Origin: Spongiibacter marinus
GTDB taxonomy: Bacteria > Pseudomonadota > Gammaproteobacteria > Pseudomonadales > Spongiibacteraceae
Assembly: GCF_016906995.1 (NCBI RefSeq)
Contig: NZ_JAFBBD010000009.1
Location: forward strand, 95,513 to 159,512
Length of the DNA: 64,000 nucleotides
Direction: 5' to 3'
Position numbers and translations under genes: made by a program. The notes under the pieces are model-generated. The model had not been told where the DNA came from, made no database searches, and saw nothing but the letters and a program-made list of their open reading frames with translations. Shown in pieces: positions 28,775 through 38,150 of this stretch (position 1 is the first letter of the stretch; each line of letters opens with the position of its first letter).

Positions 28775-30277
28775 TTACCAACGATAGCGCGCTTCTATGA
28801 AGGCGCTCTCAATGCCATGGTCGTAGTTATACAGTTGCAGGCCATCATCCACCTTGATGTAGCCCACTTCGGCGTTCAAGCCACCAAATTGCTGGCTGTA
28901 ACTAATTTCCAAGGTATTGCCTTCACCCTGACTGCGGCCAGCAGCGCCCTGACCGCCGCCATCAATATTTAAGGCAACATCGGAGTAACGCAACGACCAA
29001 CGGCTGCCGTCCGGCAGCATCCAGTCCAGGCCGAGAGTATCCAGCTCGCTGTCGTTGTCGATGCTGGCACCAATGGCGCGGCCCTTATAGCGGTAGCCAT
29101 TCTTGTAAATGGCATGTTCATACACGTAGTTACTGCGCTCATCGCCGATTAGTGCGCCCGCTGTGGTTTGGGTGCGCTCTAAAAACCAGTGCAGGCGGTG
29201 CTTTTCAATTGCAAATAAGCCATTCAGGCCCACTACATGGGTTAAGCGAGAGGGTTGGTAGCCGCTTTCATCTTCGCCAATATGCTGGATGTAAGCGCCT
29301 TGATTGCCCCAAGGCGTCGCCCACAGCATCTTTACATCAAAGCCGGCCAGCTGGTTGCCCGGCTCATTTTCCTGGGTAAGTCCGCCGTCCCCGCGGTTGT
29401 CATTACCCAGCATAAGATCCTTAAAACTGGAAAAGTTCTCATCGCGGCCATCGCCACCCCACTGGGCGGTGCGGCTGGCAGCAATTTCCAGCCACTGTGC
29501 GGGCTTGACCCCTACGCGCATTCCTAACAATTTTGCGCCGGGTACCGCGCGTTCCCCTTCCAGCTGGCCGGCAAAGGCCTGCAGTTGCCAAGGGCCAAGC
29601 CAGCTCAATAGCGGCGTTTCAAATTCATGGGCGCGGTTGCGTTGCAGGCTAATGCCTGGAACCGGCCGCGCATTGTTGGAAAGCAACAAACTGCTTTGCC
29701 AGCCGGCGCCCCACCAACGGTCAATGGCGCCCAGCGTTACGCCCCAATTACCAAAGGCCCGTGCAAGATAGCTGCCATCTAACCGGCGGTGTTCGCGCGG
29801 TGCATCGGGAACGTCATAGCTAAGGCGCAATTCGCCTGCCCAACTGCTGCTCATAAATTCAGCGGAAACAGCGCCGTATTCGGGGGCATTGTTGTTATCG
29901 CCGAAGCCGGTTAAAAATCGGCGCTCCTGCTCGCTGTGGGCAAGTTCAATACTGGCGCTAAAGGGTTTGCGCTCCTGCTCAAAGCGGGCCAACAAAGCGT
30001 CCAGTGCTTGGCGTTCCAGTGCACTTATATTGCGGGCTTGGGCGCGTTTCAGGTCAGGTAAAATACTGCCCCACATCAGTGGCCATTGAGTGGTTGGTGC
30101 GGTAATAACGCCCGTGCTGGAAAGCAACTCAATATGGTGGCGCAAATCCAGCTCGTTTGGCCCAATCCAAGGCTTTGCGCTGGCAATAGAAGGCGCCACG
30201 GCACTAGCGGCCAGTAAACAGGCAGACAAAGAAAACGCTTTACACCGCTGGCCAATCAACATGCCTTGGAATTCCAT
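28775..30277 (-). CDS. capsule assembly Wzi family outer-membrane protein
   Basis: A 500-aa beta-barrel with a signal peptide (LSACLLAASAVAPSIASA) and many alternating aromatic/polar strands ending in the outer-membrane aromatic terminus EARYRW. Features such as ELDLRHHIELL, WGAGWQSSLLLSNNARPVPGI and LDTLGLDWMLPDGSRW match the capsule-assembly Wzi family, which holds capsular polysaccharide at the cell surface. Start may be ATG 30277 or the in-frame ATG 30262; the ribosome site does not decide. First gene of the minus-strand export group. Confidence 0.85.
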   Translation of the reverse strand: MEFQGMLIGQRCKAFSLSACLLAASAVAPSIASAKPWIGPNELDLRHHIELLSSTGVITAPTTQWPLMWGSILPDLKRAQARNISALERQALDALLARFEQERKPFSASIELAHSEQERRFLTGFGDNNNAPEYGAVSAEFMSSSWAGELRLSYDVPDAPREHRRLDGSYLARAFGNWGVTLGAIDRWWGAGWQSSLLLSNNARPVPGISLQRNRAHEFETPLLSWLGPWQLQAFAGQLEGERAVPGAKLLGMRVGVKPAQWLEIAASRTAQWGGDGRDENFSSFKDLMLGNDNRGDGGLTQENEPGNQLAGFDVKMLWATPWGNQGAYIQHIGEDESGYQPSRLTHVVGLNGLFAIEKHRLHWFLERTQTTAGALIGDERSNYVYEHAIYKNGYRYKGRAIGASIDNDSELDTLGLDWMLPDGSRWSLRYSDVALNIDGGGQGAAGRSQGEGNTLEISYSQQFGGLNAEVGYIKVDDGLQLYNYDHGIESAFIEARYRW

Positions 30278-31154
30278 CCTTTTAGTAATTACGCGAACAC
30301 CCCACGCCGCTGCTCACAACGCCAATATTCCAAACAGGCGAATGCGCCGCAATCATACGCGTGACGTAACAAGAAGGACAAGGATCATGCCAACGAACTG
30401 TGACAATGTCACGACATTGCCAATATCGCCCCATAGCCACTTCGCGCGCCTATTGCCTCTCAATGTAGGAGCGGGCCTGACCGCGACCAAAGTATCCGTA
30501 GGAGCGGTTTCAACCGCGAACGGCTTCACATCGCCCAACCCACAGCACATTCACGCCCGCACCAAAACAGCCCGCCCAACAACCCGGCGCACCAATCCTG
30601 TGCTGTTTCGGTAGGGCGGCGCGCCCGTGACGTTGCAGGACAGCGTATCCCTTGGTGTTGTAGGAGCGGACCCGACCGCGACCCTTGCCAGCGCGCCTCC
30701 AATGTCGCTGCCCTATACGCCCCCGGAACCTCTCAATACTCCGCCCAAATTAACCAAACCGTAGCATTTCGCTGCCACACTACGCACCGTAACAAAACGA
30801 GCTCGGCAAACTGAGTGCTCAGCCAACATTGGCGCAAAACCTGCATCACAACGCGATGCAGATCGCAGGGTGGTGTGGCAAGCATAGCGGCTCTGCACTG
30901 CGCCGATCTTGTCACTATGTCATCTTGTTAGGGATTTGCGGTTGGCTTTTGCACTGATGTGGCGCAAAATAGCGCCCCCTTCCAATGTGTTCAAGTAAGA
31001 AAGCTGGTTATCAAGGTATAAGTAAACGCCCGATTATGGTGTGAGAAATATCCCCAGCTAATGGAGGTTGTGCACTTGGCAAAGGGCGCCAGCACGTTAA
31101 ACACCGAGCATACATTTATGTTAGCGGCCAGCGATATCAAGCGAGGGAATTGCT
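30278..31154 (+). other. divergent intergenic region between the export and assembly operons
   Basis: 877 bases without a credible gene. Contents seen: a REP at 30464-30487 (GCGG-GCCTGA-CCGC stem), a GCGGTT/AACCGC REP at 30498-30520, and a REP with loop ACCCGA at 30660-30684. A perfect palindrome GTGAC-AAT-GTCAC lies at 30400-30412. The right part (30700-31154) must hold the promoter of the glycosylphosphotransferase gene, but I see no strong -35/-10 pair and no clear ops/JUMPstart element. Confidence 0.7.
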
Positions 31155-32606
31155 GTGAATACTAACCCAGTACAAGCGTCCGGATCCGTCCGGCACGGAG
31201 GCTTCATTCGTCAGCACCATTCAATGCTGGTTGCCATGCATCAGCTGTTTGATGTGTTGCTGACATGGGGGCTTCTGGCGGCATTCGTTTACATTGCGGG
31301 TTATACGTGGGATGTACCCCAGCAAATGGCGGCTTTCCTCACGTCCATTTGTTTCCATATCCTGGCAAATAAAAACGGCCTCTACCTTTCGTGGCGTGGT
31401 CACTCCTTATTCGGCGAGGTGCGCGCTGTTTTCCTCACCTGGACGCTGGTTATTGGCGTTTTGCTGACCATCGTTTTCCTATTCGATATGACCGAGCGCT
31501 ACAGTGGTGGCGTAATGGTGGCGTGGGCGATCGCGGTACCCGTATCCATCAGTTTTTATCGTGTTTCTGCGCGCATCATCATGCGCGAGTTCCGTAGAGC
31601 GGGGGTAAATACTCGCCGCATCGCCATAGTGGGGGCCAAAGAACCGGGCTTAAGTTTGGCTCGCAGTATTCTCGGTAGCCCGTGGATGGGCATAGATATC
31701 TCTGGCTTCTACGACAACCGCGTGAGTATTGGTAGCCACCCACTGCCAGAAGAAAAGGGTGGTGAAAAATTGCAGGTGATCGGTAATATCGATGCCTTAA
31801 AGCAAGAAGCGCGTGCAGGCAGTGTTGACGATATATACATTGCGCTGCCCATGCGTGAAGAAGAAACCATCAAAGAATTGGTCGAAGAGCTTTCCAATAG
31901 CTCATGCTGTGTGCACGTAGTGCCGGACTTATTCACTTTCAAAATGCTAAATGCCCGCAGCCGAGAGATCGGTGGCCTGCCTGTTGTAAGCGTTTACGAC
32001 ACCCCTTTCGACTCCTTTGACTCAGCGGTAAAGCGTATTGAGGATGTGGTGCTTAGCTCCATCATCTTATGCTTAATTGCAATCCCCATGCTCATTATTG
32101 CGGCAGCGGTTAAGTTCACATCACCTGGCCCAGTTATATTCAAGCAGCGCCGTTACGGCATCAATGGCGAGGAAATTGAGGTGTGGAAATTTCGTAGTAT
32201 GAGCACTTGTGATAATGGCGATGTAGTGAAGCAAGCCACTAAGGGTGATTCGCGTATTACTAAAGTCGGGGCGTTCATTCGAAAAACATCACTAGATGAA
32301 CTCCCCCAGTTTATCAATGTTCTTCAGGGCTCTATGAGTATTGTTGGCCCCCGTCCCCATGCTGTGGCTCACAACGAGCTATATCGCGACAAAATCGATG
32401 GCTATATGCAGCGCCACTTGGTTAAGCCAGGTATTACTGGCTGGGCGCAAATAAATGGTTGGCGTGGTGAGACGGACACGCTGGAGAAAATGGAAAAGAG
32501 GGTCGAATGTGACTTGGAGTACATCGCAAAATGGTCAGTATGGCTTGATATTAAAATAGTCGCTTATACTTTGTTTAAAGGGTTTGTTAATCCTTTGGCA
32601 TATTGA
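31155..32606 (+). CDS. wcaJ: undecaprenyl-phosphate sugar phosphotransferase (WcaJ/WbaP type)
   Basis: Starts repeat-unit assembly by moving a hexose-1-phosphate from a UDP-sugar to undecaprenyl phosphate. N-terminal four or five membrane helices and a CoA-binding-like middle domain (RRIAIVGAKEPGLSLARSIL) precede the catalytic bacterial sugar transferase domain: KFRSMSTCDNGD, RKTSLDELPQFINVL, MSIVGPRPHAVAHN and VKPGITGWAQINGWRGET. 483 aa, typical. Starts with GTG at 31155 behind GAGGGA. First gene of the assembly cluster. Glucose is the usual sugar in this family, but this is inference. Confidence 0.92.
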   Translation: MNTNPVQASGSVRHGGFIRQHHSMLVAMHQLFDVLLTWGLLAAFVYIAGYTWDVPQQMAAFLTSICFHILANKNGLYLSWRGHSLFGEVRAVFLTWTLVIGVLLTIVFLFDMTERYSGGVMVAWAIAVPVSISFYRVSARIIMREFRRAGVNTRRIAIVGAKEPGLSLARSILGSPWMGIDISGFYDNRVSIGSHPLPEEKGGEKLQVIGNIDALKQEARAGSVDDIYIALPMREEETIKELVEELSNSSCCVHVVPDLFTFKMLNARSREIGGLPVVSVYDTPFDSFDSAVKRIEDVVLSSIILCLIAIPMLIIAAAVKFTSPGPVIFKQRRYGINGEEIEVWKFRSMSTCDNGDVVKQATKGDSRITKVGAFIRKTSLDELPQFINVLQGSMSIVGPRPHAVAHNELYRDKIDGYMQRHLVKPGITGWAQINGWRGETDTLEKMEKRVECDLEYIAKWSVWLDIKIVAYTLFKGFVNPLAY

Positions 32607-32672
32607 TTTATGCATATATTGTGGCTGGCGGTGCCGCATCGCAGAAGTCATGTGAATTAAGAAAGAGAGTTT

Positions 32673-33359
32673 ATGGATAACTTGGTAATAATTCCCGCTC
32701 GAGGTGGCTCAAAAGGTATTCCGGGGAAAAACGTCAAAGAAATAGCAGGCCTGCCGTTGATTGCTTGGAGTATTAAACAAGCGCAAGCTTCGCAGCTAGT
32801 TTCGAGGGTGTTGGTAAGTACGGACTGCCCAGAAATTGCGGAAATATCTTTAAGTCACGGCGCGGAAGTTCCATTTATGCGCCCGAAAGAAATTGCATCA
32901 GATGTTGCGACTACAGAGTCAGCATTGTTGCATGCGCTCGAATGGTTAGATAAAAACGAGTCTTATGTGCCAAATAATGTGGTTTTGCTCCAGGCAACAT
33001 CCCCCATTCGAGGGGAGGGGGTTATCGATAGTGCCATTCAAAAGTTTTATCAAGATGATGCCGACTCGTTACTAAGCGTTTGCGAATTCTGGCACTTTCT
33101 TTGGGAAGGGGCTTCGAAGCCACTAGCATTGTATGACTATATGAATAGGCCTAGAAGACAGGATATTGATCCAGGGTCCATAAAATACAAAGAAAACGGC
33201 TCCATATATATCACCAAATCAGAATCTTTAATTTCCTCTGGAAATCGACTGGCTGGGGAAATATCAATGTATGTTATGGACGAGAGTGAAAGCTTCGAAA
33301 TAGATACTCCTCTTGACTGGTTGGTGGTTGAGTCAATTATGAAAGCAAAAGGTTTCTAG
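32673..33359 (+). CDS. neuA: CMP-ulosonic acid synthetase (NeuA/acylneuraminate cytidylyltransferase family)
   Basis: Activates a sialic-acid-like or other 2-ulosonic acid with CTP. The opening [16 protein letters not shown] is the nucleotide-binding signature, followed by [22 protein letters not shown] and the C-terminal [13 protein letters not shown]. 228 aa, normal. Its stop is 4 bases before the downstream NeuB fusion gene. Which ulosonic acid it activates cannot be decided: family members use Neu5Ac, legionaminic, pseudaminic acid or relatives. Confidence 0.9.
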   Translation: MDNLVIIPARGGSKGIPGKNVKEIAGLPLIAWSIKQAQASQLVSRVLVSTDCPEIAEISLSHGAEVPFMRPKEIASDVATTESALLHALEWLDKNESYVPNNVVLLQATSPIRGEGVIDSAIQKFYQDDADSLLSVCEFWHFLWEGASKPLALYDYMNRPRRQDIDPGSIKYKENGSIYITKSESLISSGNRLAGEISMYVMDESESFEIDTPLDWLVVESIMKAKGF

Positions 33360-33363
33360 TCAA

Positions 33364-35619
33364 ATGTTGATTAAGCGGAAAATATCAGACTACTTAGTTT
33401 TTGAGAATGAAAGCATTCTCAAGGCATTAGAGAAAATTAATCGGAACAAAAACAGAATTGTCTTTATTGTTAGCGAGAGCGGGACACTTGAGGGTGCCCT
33501 GTCAGACGGCGATTTTCGTCGCTGGCTTACCTCCTCTGACGCTTATGATCTGAATGAGCCTGTTTCAGTTGCCATGAATCGCAGAGTTGTTTCAATGCCT
33601 ATCGACTCGGCAAGAGACAAAATAGAGTCACTATTTGATAAATCTGTTGATCTAATACCTTTGGTCGACGCAAGCAGTCGGTTGGTTGCTGTTGCAGTAG
33701 AAAAAGAAAAAGGAATATCCATTGGAAAGCATACAATTTCCGAAAACTCTCCAGCATATCTGATAGCTGAAATTGGTAATAACCACAATGGTGATATTGC
33801 GCTAGCAAAAAAAATGGTCGATCTAGCTGTAGGCGCTGGAGCTGACTGCGTTAAGTTTCAAATGAGGGATATGGCGTCACTATATAAAAGTGGCTCCGAT
33901 AAAGATGATTCAGCCGATCTCGGTGCTCAATATACAATGGACTTGCTCAGCAAGTTCCAATTAAAGACTGATGAGCTTATTGAGGTCTTTGATTATTGCA
34001 AAGATAAAGGGCTGACCCCCCTTTGCACGCCTTGGGACATTAAAAGTCTCGAGGTCCTGGAAAATTATGGAATGGAGGCTTACAAAGTGGCCTCCGCCGA
34101 CTTCACGAATTTGCAGTTGTTGGAAGCACTTGCTGCGACGGGTAAGCCTCTTATCTGTTCAACCGGGATGTGTACGGAGGCGGAGATCAGACAGTCTAGT
34201 GACTTTTTGAAAAGTAAAGGCGCCCAATCCGTTGTGCTTCATTGTAATTCGACATACCCAACGCCATTTAAAGACGTGAATCTGGCTTATCTCAAACGGT
34301 TGGAAGAGGTAACGGGTTGCTTAGTCGGTTACTCTGGACATGAGAGAGGTATTTCCGTGCCTGTTGCTGCGGTAACAATGGGTGCAAAGGTGGTTGAAAA
34401 GCATTTTACTGTCGATAAGGGAATGGAGGGAAATGACCATAAAGTCTCCCTTTTACCCGAAGAATTCAAAGAAATGGTAAAACAGATTCGAGAAGTGGAG
34501 GAGGCGCTCGGAGCTGGTGGTGAGCGTGTGATTACTCAAGGAGAAATGATTAATAGAGAGACGCTCGCGAAAAGTCTTGTGATTAATTGTGATCTTCGTG
34601 AGGGCGAAGTCATCACTCGCGATATGATTGATGTCAAGAGTCCGGGCCAGGGTTTACAGCCTCTATACTTGGATAGATTGGTTGGCAGGAAGGCTAACCG
34701 GGCTTTTAAGCAAGGTGATTTCTTTTATGAATCCGATTTAAAAGATCAAAAAATAATGGCGAGGGACTATAACTTCAATAGGCCATTTGGGATTCCGGTT
34801 CGCTATCACGACTACGAAAAATTGGCCTCCCAGACAAATTTGGATTTTGTAGAATTCCACCTAAGTTATCAGGATATGGAGCTTGATCCAGCCGATTTTT
34901 TCTCGGCGCCTCAGTCCATTGGGTTTGCCGTGCATAGCCCTGAGCTGTTTTCTGGGGACCATATTTTGGATCTTGCAAGCGACTCCGTTCAGCATAGGGA
35001 TCGTTCCATCAAAGAGCTGCAAAGGGTTTGCGATGTAACAAGGGGCTTAAAGAAGTTCTTCCCAATAACAGAAAGACCAGTGATCGTAGTAAATGCTGGT
35101 GGGTTTAGATCGACGGGCTTTGTGGAAAAAAGCGAAAGGCCTGCAATGTATGAAGAAATCGCCAAATCTCTGGCTGAAATAGATCAGTCAGGAGTGGAGA
35201 TCATTATACAAACCATGCCTCCGTACCCGTGGCACTTCGGCGGGCAAAGCTACCATAATTTGTTTGTTGACCCGAAAGAGATTGACGATTTCTATAATGA
35301 GCACGGCTATCGAATCTGTTACGACGTCTCTCATTCAATGATGGCCTGCAATTACTATAATTGGAAGTTGGCGGAATTCACAAAAACTGTAGGTCATTGC
35401 ATTGCTCATATGCATATTGTTGATGCATTGGGGGTGGATGGTGAAGGAGTGCAAATAGGTGAAGGTGATGTAGATTTTAAAGAATTGGCTGCTGACCTGA
35501 AGGAATACGCCCCCAATGTTCAATTTATCCCTGAAGTGTGGCAGGGGCATAAAAACGAGGGCGAGGGTTTTTGGCTTGCATTGGAGTTTCTTGAGGCATA
35601 TTTCTTAAAGAGCGCATAG
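33364..35619 (+). CDS. four-domain fusion: CBS pair, NeuB-type synthase, SAF, TIM-barrel isomerase-like
   Basis: A 751-aa protein. Residues 1-115 form a CBS-domain pair of the kind fused to sugar nucleotidyltransferases. Residues about 128-390 are a NeuB/SpsE PEP-condensing synthase with EIGNNHNG (His141), GYSGHERGISVPVAAV, EKHFT (His347) and NDHKVSL (His359). Residues about 400-460 are a SAF/antifreeze-like domain (SLVINCDLREGEVITRDMI). Residues about 468-748 resemble a xylose-isomerase/AP-endonuclease-2 TIM barrel with metal-type positions EFHLS, AVHSPE, DVSHS, HMHIVD and IPEVWQG. Plain NeuB has only the middle two domains (about 340 aa). It probably makes the ulosonic acid activated by the preceding NeuA; the isomerase-like part may prepare or modify the sugar. 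Confidence 0.87.
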   Translation: MLIKRKISDYLVFENESILKALEKINRNKNRIVFIVSESGTLEGALSDGDFRRWLTSSDAYDLNEPVSVAMNRRVVSMPIDSARDKIESLFDKSVDLIPLVDASSRLVAVAVEKEKGISIGKHTISENSPAYLIAEIGNNHNGDIALAKKMVDLAVGAGADCVKFQMRDMASLYKSGSDKDDSADLGAQYTMDLLSKFQLKTDELIEVFDYCKDKGLTPLCTPWDIKSLEVLENYGMEAYKVASADFTNLQLLEALAATGKPLICSTGMCTEAEIRQSSDFLKSKGAQSVVLHCNSTYPTPFKDVNLAYLKRLEEVTGCLVGYSGHERGISVPVAAVTMGAKVVEKHFTVDKGMEGNDHKVSLLPEEFKEMVKQIREVEEALGAGGERVITQGEMINRETLAKSLVINCDLREGEVITRDMIDVKSPGQGLQPLYLDRLVGRKANRAFKQGDFFYESDLKDQKIMARDYNFNRPFGIPVRYHDYEKLASQTNLDFVEFHLSYQDMELDPADFFSAPQSIGFAVHSPELFSGDHILDLASDSVQHRDRSIKELQRVCDVTRGLKKFFPITERPVIVVNAGGFRSTGFVEKSERPAMYEEIAKSLAEIDQSGVEIIIQTMPPYPWHFGGQSYHNLFVDPKEIDDFYNEHGYRICYDVSHSMMACNYYNWKLAEFTKTVGHCIAHMHIVDALGVDGEGVQIGEGDVDFKELAADLKEYAPNVQFIPEVWQGHKNEGEGFWLALEFLEAYFLKSA

Positions 35620-35621
35620 AG

Positions 35622-36839
35622 GTGTTCGCATCGTTCAAGGGAATTTTTTCTTCTCTATTAAGGGCGGGGCTTGTCTACGCATCGGCGACACTGCTTTATT
35701 CAGCTGCAAGACAACTGCTATTCTTGCCAATAACTTATAAATTAGACCCAGATCTTTTTGATAAGCTATCGTACGCCATAATAGTGTGCGATTTTGTAGT
35801 GTTTCCTATTGCGGGTAGCGTGGGGGACTATTATCAAAGACGGCACGCTGCCGTCGATAAAGATGGGAGTGAGTTACGCGCTGTTTCCTCGTTGGTTCTG
35901 GTCGTAATTATTTTTCTTCCCGTCTTTTTTCTGCTCGGTTTCCAGCTTTCTTTGTCGCTTCTAATGAGTTTGTTTGTGGGGTTGTACGCGCTCAACAATA
36001 TCTTGCAAAGAAAAATTTACAATGAAATGAAGTTTTCGGAAGCGTATTTTTACAATTTTATAAGAATTATTCCTTTTGTTTTGTTTTTGCTAGCAGCCTG
36101 GGTGGGTAAGGTGTATGAATTTTCTGGCTGGCTTTCCTCCGAATTTTTTCTTTTTATATTATTAGCTGTTACAGAGTTCTTGTACTACCTTAGGGTTAAG
36201 TCTAAGTCGGTTGAGCCATTGTTCTCAAAATTTTTCTTTATAGGTCCGAAATTTATAAAAGAAGGTGGTGTTCCGATACTTTTCGCAACTTGTGTTGGTT
36301 CTCTGGCTTATAGGGGGGAGCTCGTGGCGGCAGGCTTCTTGTGGGATGGCTTTCTTCAGCAGCTGATAATGGCATTGACGTTGGCAAACATAATTCTTTC
36401 GCCCATTTCTCTCTTTTGTTCGGCACCGCTTATGAGCTTTATAATAAAAAATGAGGTCGAATTGTCGTCGAAATTAAAGCTACTGCTGGCCGCATTTTCG
36501 CTCTTGCTATCGTTACTTTCATTTCTAGTTGCTTATAGTGCCCTTCCTTTTTTTGTGGATGTAATTTACGGGGAAATCTTGATTCATGATGTAAGGTTGG
36601 CGGTCGCCTTCACTGTGGCAAGTTTGGTGTCATTTTTCTTTCTGAAGACATTCGTTACAAAATTCTCTAGTTTAAAAATAATTTATTTTTCAAACTTAAT
36701 AATTGTGCTTTCGGCAATTTTTGTTTACGCGTTTGCTGGATTGATCGAATTCATATTTGTGTGGGCTGTTTTTTCGCTCGCTAGAATGCTGTCGCCGATA
36801 TTTGCATTAATCGTTAGCGGGTCAAGGGTAATAAAATGA
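35622..36839 (+). CDS. wzx: polysaccharide flippase, Wzx/MATE-like
   Basis: A 405-aa, very hydrophobic protein with about 12 predicted membrane helices and an early RQLLFLPITYKLD motif similar to lipid-linked oligosaccharide flippases. It would turn undecaprenyl-linked repeat units across the inner membrane. Start is GTG at 35622, 2 bases after the preceding stop. Base composition is strikingly AT-rich with many rare codons compared with flanking housekeeping genes, consistent with acquired DNA. Confidence 0.8.
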   Translation: MFASFKGIFSSLLRAGLVYASATLLYSAARQLLFLPITYKLDPDLFDKLSYAIIVCDFVVFPIAGSVGDYYQRRHAAVDKDGSELRAVSSLVLVVIIFLPVFFLLGFQLSLSLLMSLFVGLYALNNILQRKIYNEMKFSEAYFYNFIRIIPFVLFLLAAWVGKVYEFSGWLSSEFFLFILLAVTEFLYYLRVKSKSVEPLFSKFFFIGPKFIKEGGVPILFATCVGSLAYRGELVAAGFLWDGFLQQLIMALTLANIILSPISLFCSAPLMSFIIKNEVELSSKLKLLLAAFSLLLSLLSFLVAYSALPFFVDVIYGEILIHDVRLAVAFTVASLVSFFFLKTFVTKFSSLKIIYFSNLIIVLSAIFVYAFAGLIEFIFVWAVFSLARMLSPIFALIVSGSRVIK

Positions 36840-38134
36840 AAAGCTTGGCTTTGCTAACCCCATTTCTCTACCTGATAACTGTTTTGTCGAAAATATTACT
36901 CCTTCAAAATCCTGTGTCATATGTGTTATTGACGTTGATTTTGGGTGCGCCGTTGCTGGCGGCCTCAATCGCCAAAAGACGGTTTTTGATTGCTTTTTTC
37001 ACCATTCTTCATTGGGAAGTTCTGCTCGTAATATGGGTTAAATATTTGCTGTTTGGATCAGTTCCGGATTCGTGGAGGGCCATTTTTTACAGTGAAAAGG
37101 TAGTGGGTGATGCGGCATTGATAACAGCTATATTTCTAGATCTTGTGTACGTTGTTTTTTCCTTGGTTCTTATCGCGAAGGATGAGGGCCATGTCAGAAG
37201 AAAGCGTATTCTTCTTGAAAAAATAAGAGATACAGATACCTTTAAAGTAGAACTGATTTCGGTGGGGGGGATTATATTCTGTTTGGTTTATGCTTTGACG
37301 GATTTAAAGTTTGTTTTGTACGGCAAAATCGGGTACACGCAAATGGTTTCTGGGTTTCCGTTCTTAGAACTTTATCAACTTATAGGATATATCTCCATTT
37401 TCAATTTTTCGGCGATTTATGCCCGAAGGTCGGGAAAAGTCTTTTTGCTTTTATATGGCCTGATGTTGCTCGCTTTGCTTTTTTCAGGATTTAGAGGAGT
37501 TTTTGTTGGTTTAGCTATATTTTCATTCTGTGTTTATTACACGTATGCGAAGCCAAACGTGACTAGATTAGTATTGATCGGCGTTGTCGCAATTTTTGTC
37601 CTAAATATAGTCGCTGTAACTCGTGTGGGGTTCGATAGTGCTGGGGGGGGCGTCCTCTCGCGGTTTGGTAGCCACGAAGAAAACGAATTTTTTACTCTTG
37701 TCGCTACGATGGAAAAAAAGGCGGAAGTAGAAAAGAATACATACTTAATGTCTTTGTGTAGGCAGGTACCCTTTTCGGCTCTATTTCTTGGTGGAGAAGC
37801 TTGCGATAGGTCGTCAGTTTATATGGGGGGGTACATTCTGCCAGTTTCTATTCTGGAAAGTGGCATTAATATGGGGGCCTTTTCTTTGGCTGAGGCGGTC
37901 TTTAATTACGGAATCGACGGGGGGGTTTTGTTCTTATGTGGCGTGGCCTTGCTGGTGGTATTTTTTGAAGTTAAAAGCAAAAATAATGAAGTCTGGATGT
38001 CGATAGCTTACTTGCTTGCGGCGCAAAGCTACACTTTTGCTTATTATGGGTCGTCTAATTTCTTTGCGATGATTGTTCCTGCCATACTGATGTTTTTTTT
38101 ATACTCTTTCTTTCGGCGAATCAAGCAGAGTTAA
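36836..38134 (+). CDS. wzy: O-antigen/capsule polymerase-like membrane protein (Wzy)
   Basis: A 432-aa protein with about 11-12 membrane helices and one long hydrophilic loop near residues 265-330 (VGFDSAGGGVLSRFGSHEENEF...), the layout of Wzy polymerases. It overlaps the flippase gene by 4 bases (ATGA). Wzy proteins share little sequence, so the call rests on topology and on the place beside wzx in a Wzx/Wzy/Wzc locus. Confidence 0.75.
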   Translation: MKSLALLTPFLYLITVLSKILLLQNPVSYVLLTLILGAPLLAASIAKRRFLIAFFTILHWEVLLVIWVKYLLFGSVPDSWRAIFYSEKVVGDAALITAIFLDLVYVVFSLVLIAKDEGHVRRKRILLEKIRDTDTFKVELISVGGIIFCLVYALTDLKFVLYGKIGYTQMVSGFPFLELYQLIGYISIFNFSAIYARRSGKVFLLLYGLMLLALLFSGFRGVFVGLAIFSFCVYYTYAKPNVTRLVLIGVVAIFVLNIVAVTRVGFDSAGGGVLSRFGSHEENEFFTLVATMEKKAEVEKNTYLMSLCRQVPFSALFLGGEACDRSSVYMGGYILPVSILESGINMGAFSLAEAVFNYGIDGGVLFLCGVALLVVFFEVKSKNNEVWMSIAYLLAAQSYTFAYYGSSNFFAMIVPAILMFFLYSFFRRIKQS

Positions 38135-38150
38135 TCTACTGGAGAGTGGG

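Noticed and set aside
30900..31154. ops/JUMPstart antitermination element before the assembly operon
   Set aside because: Only a loose GCGGCCAGCG match is present; the GGCGGTAG core is absent.
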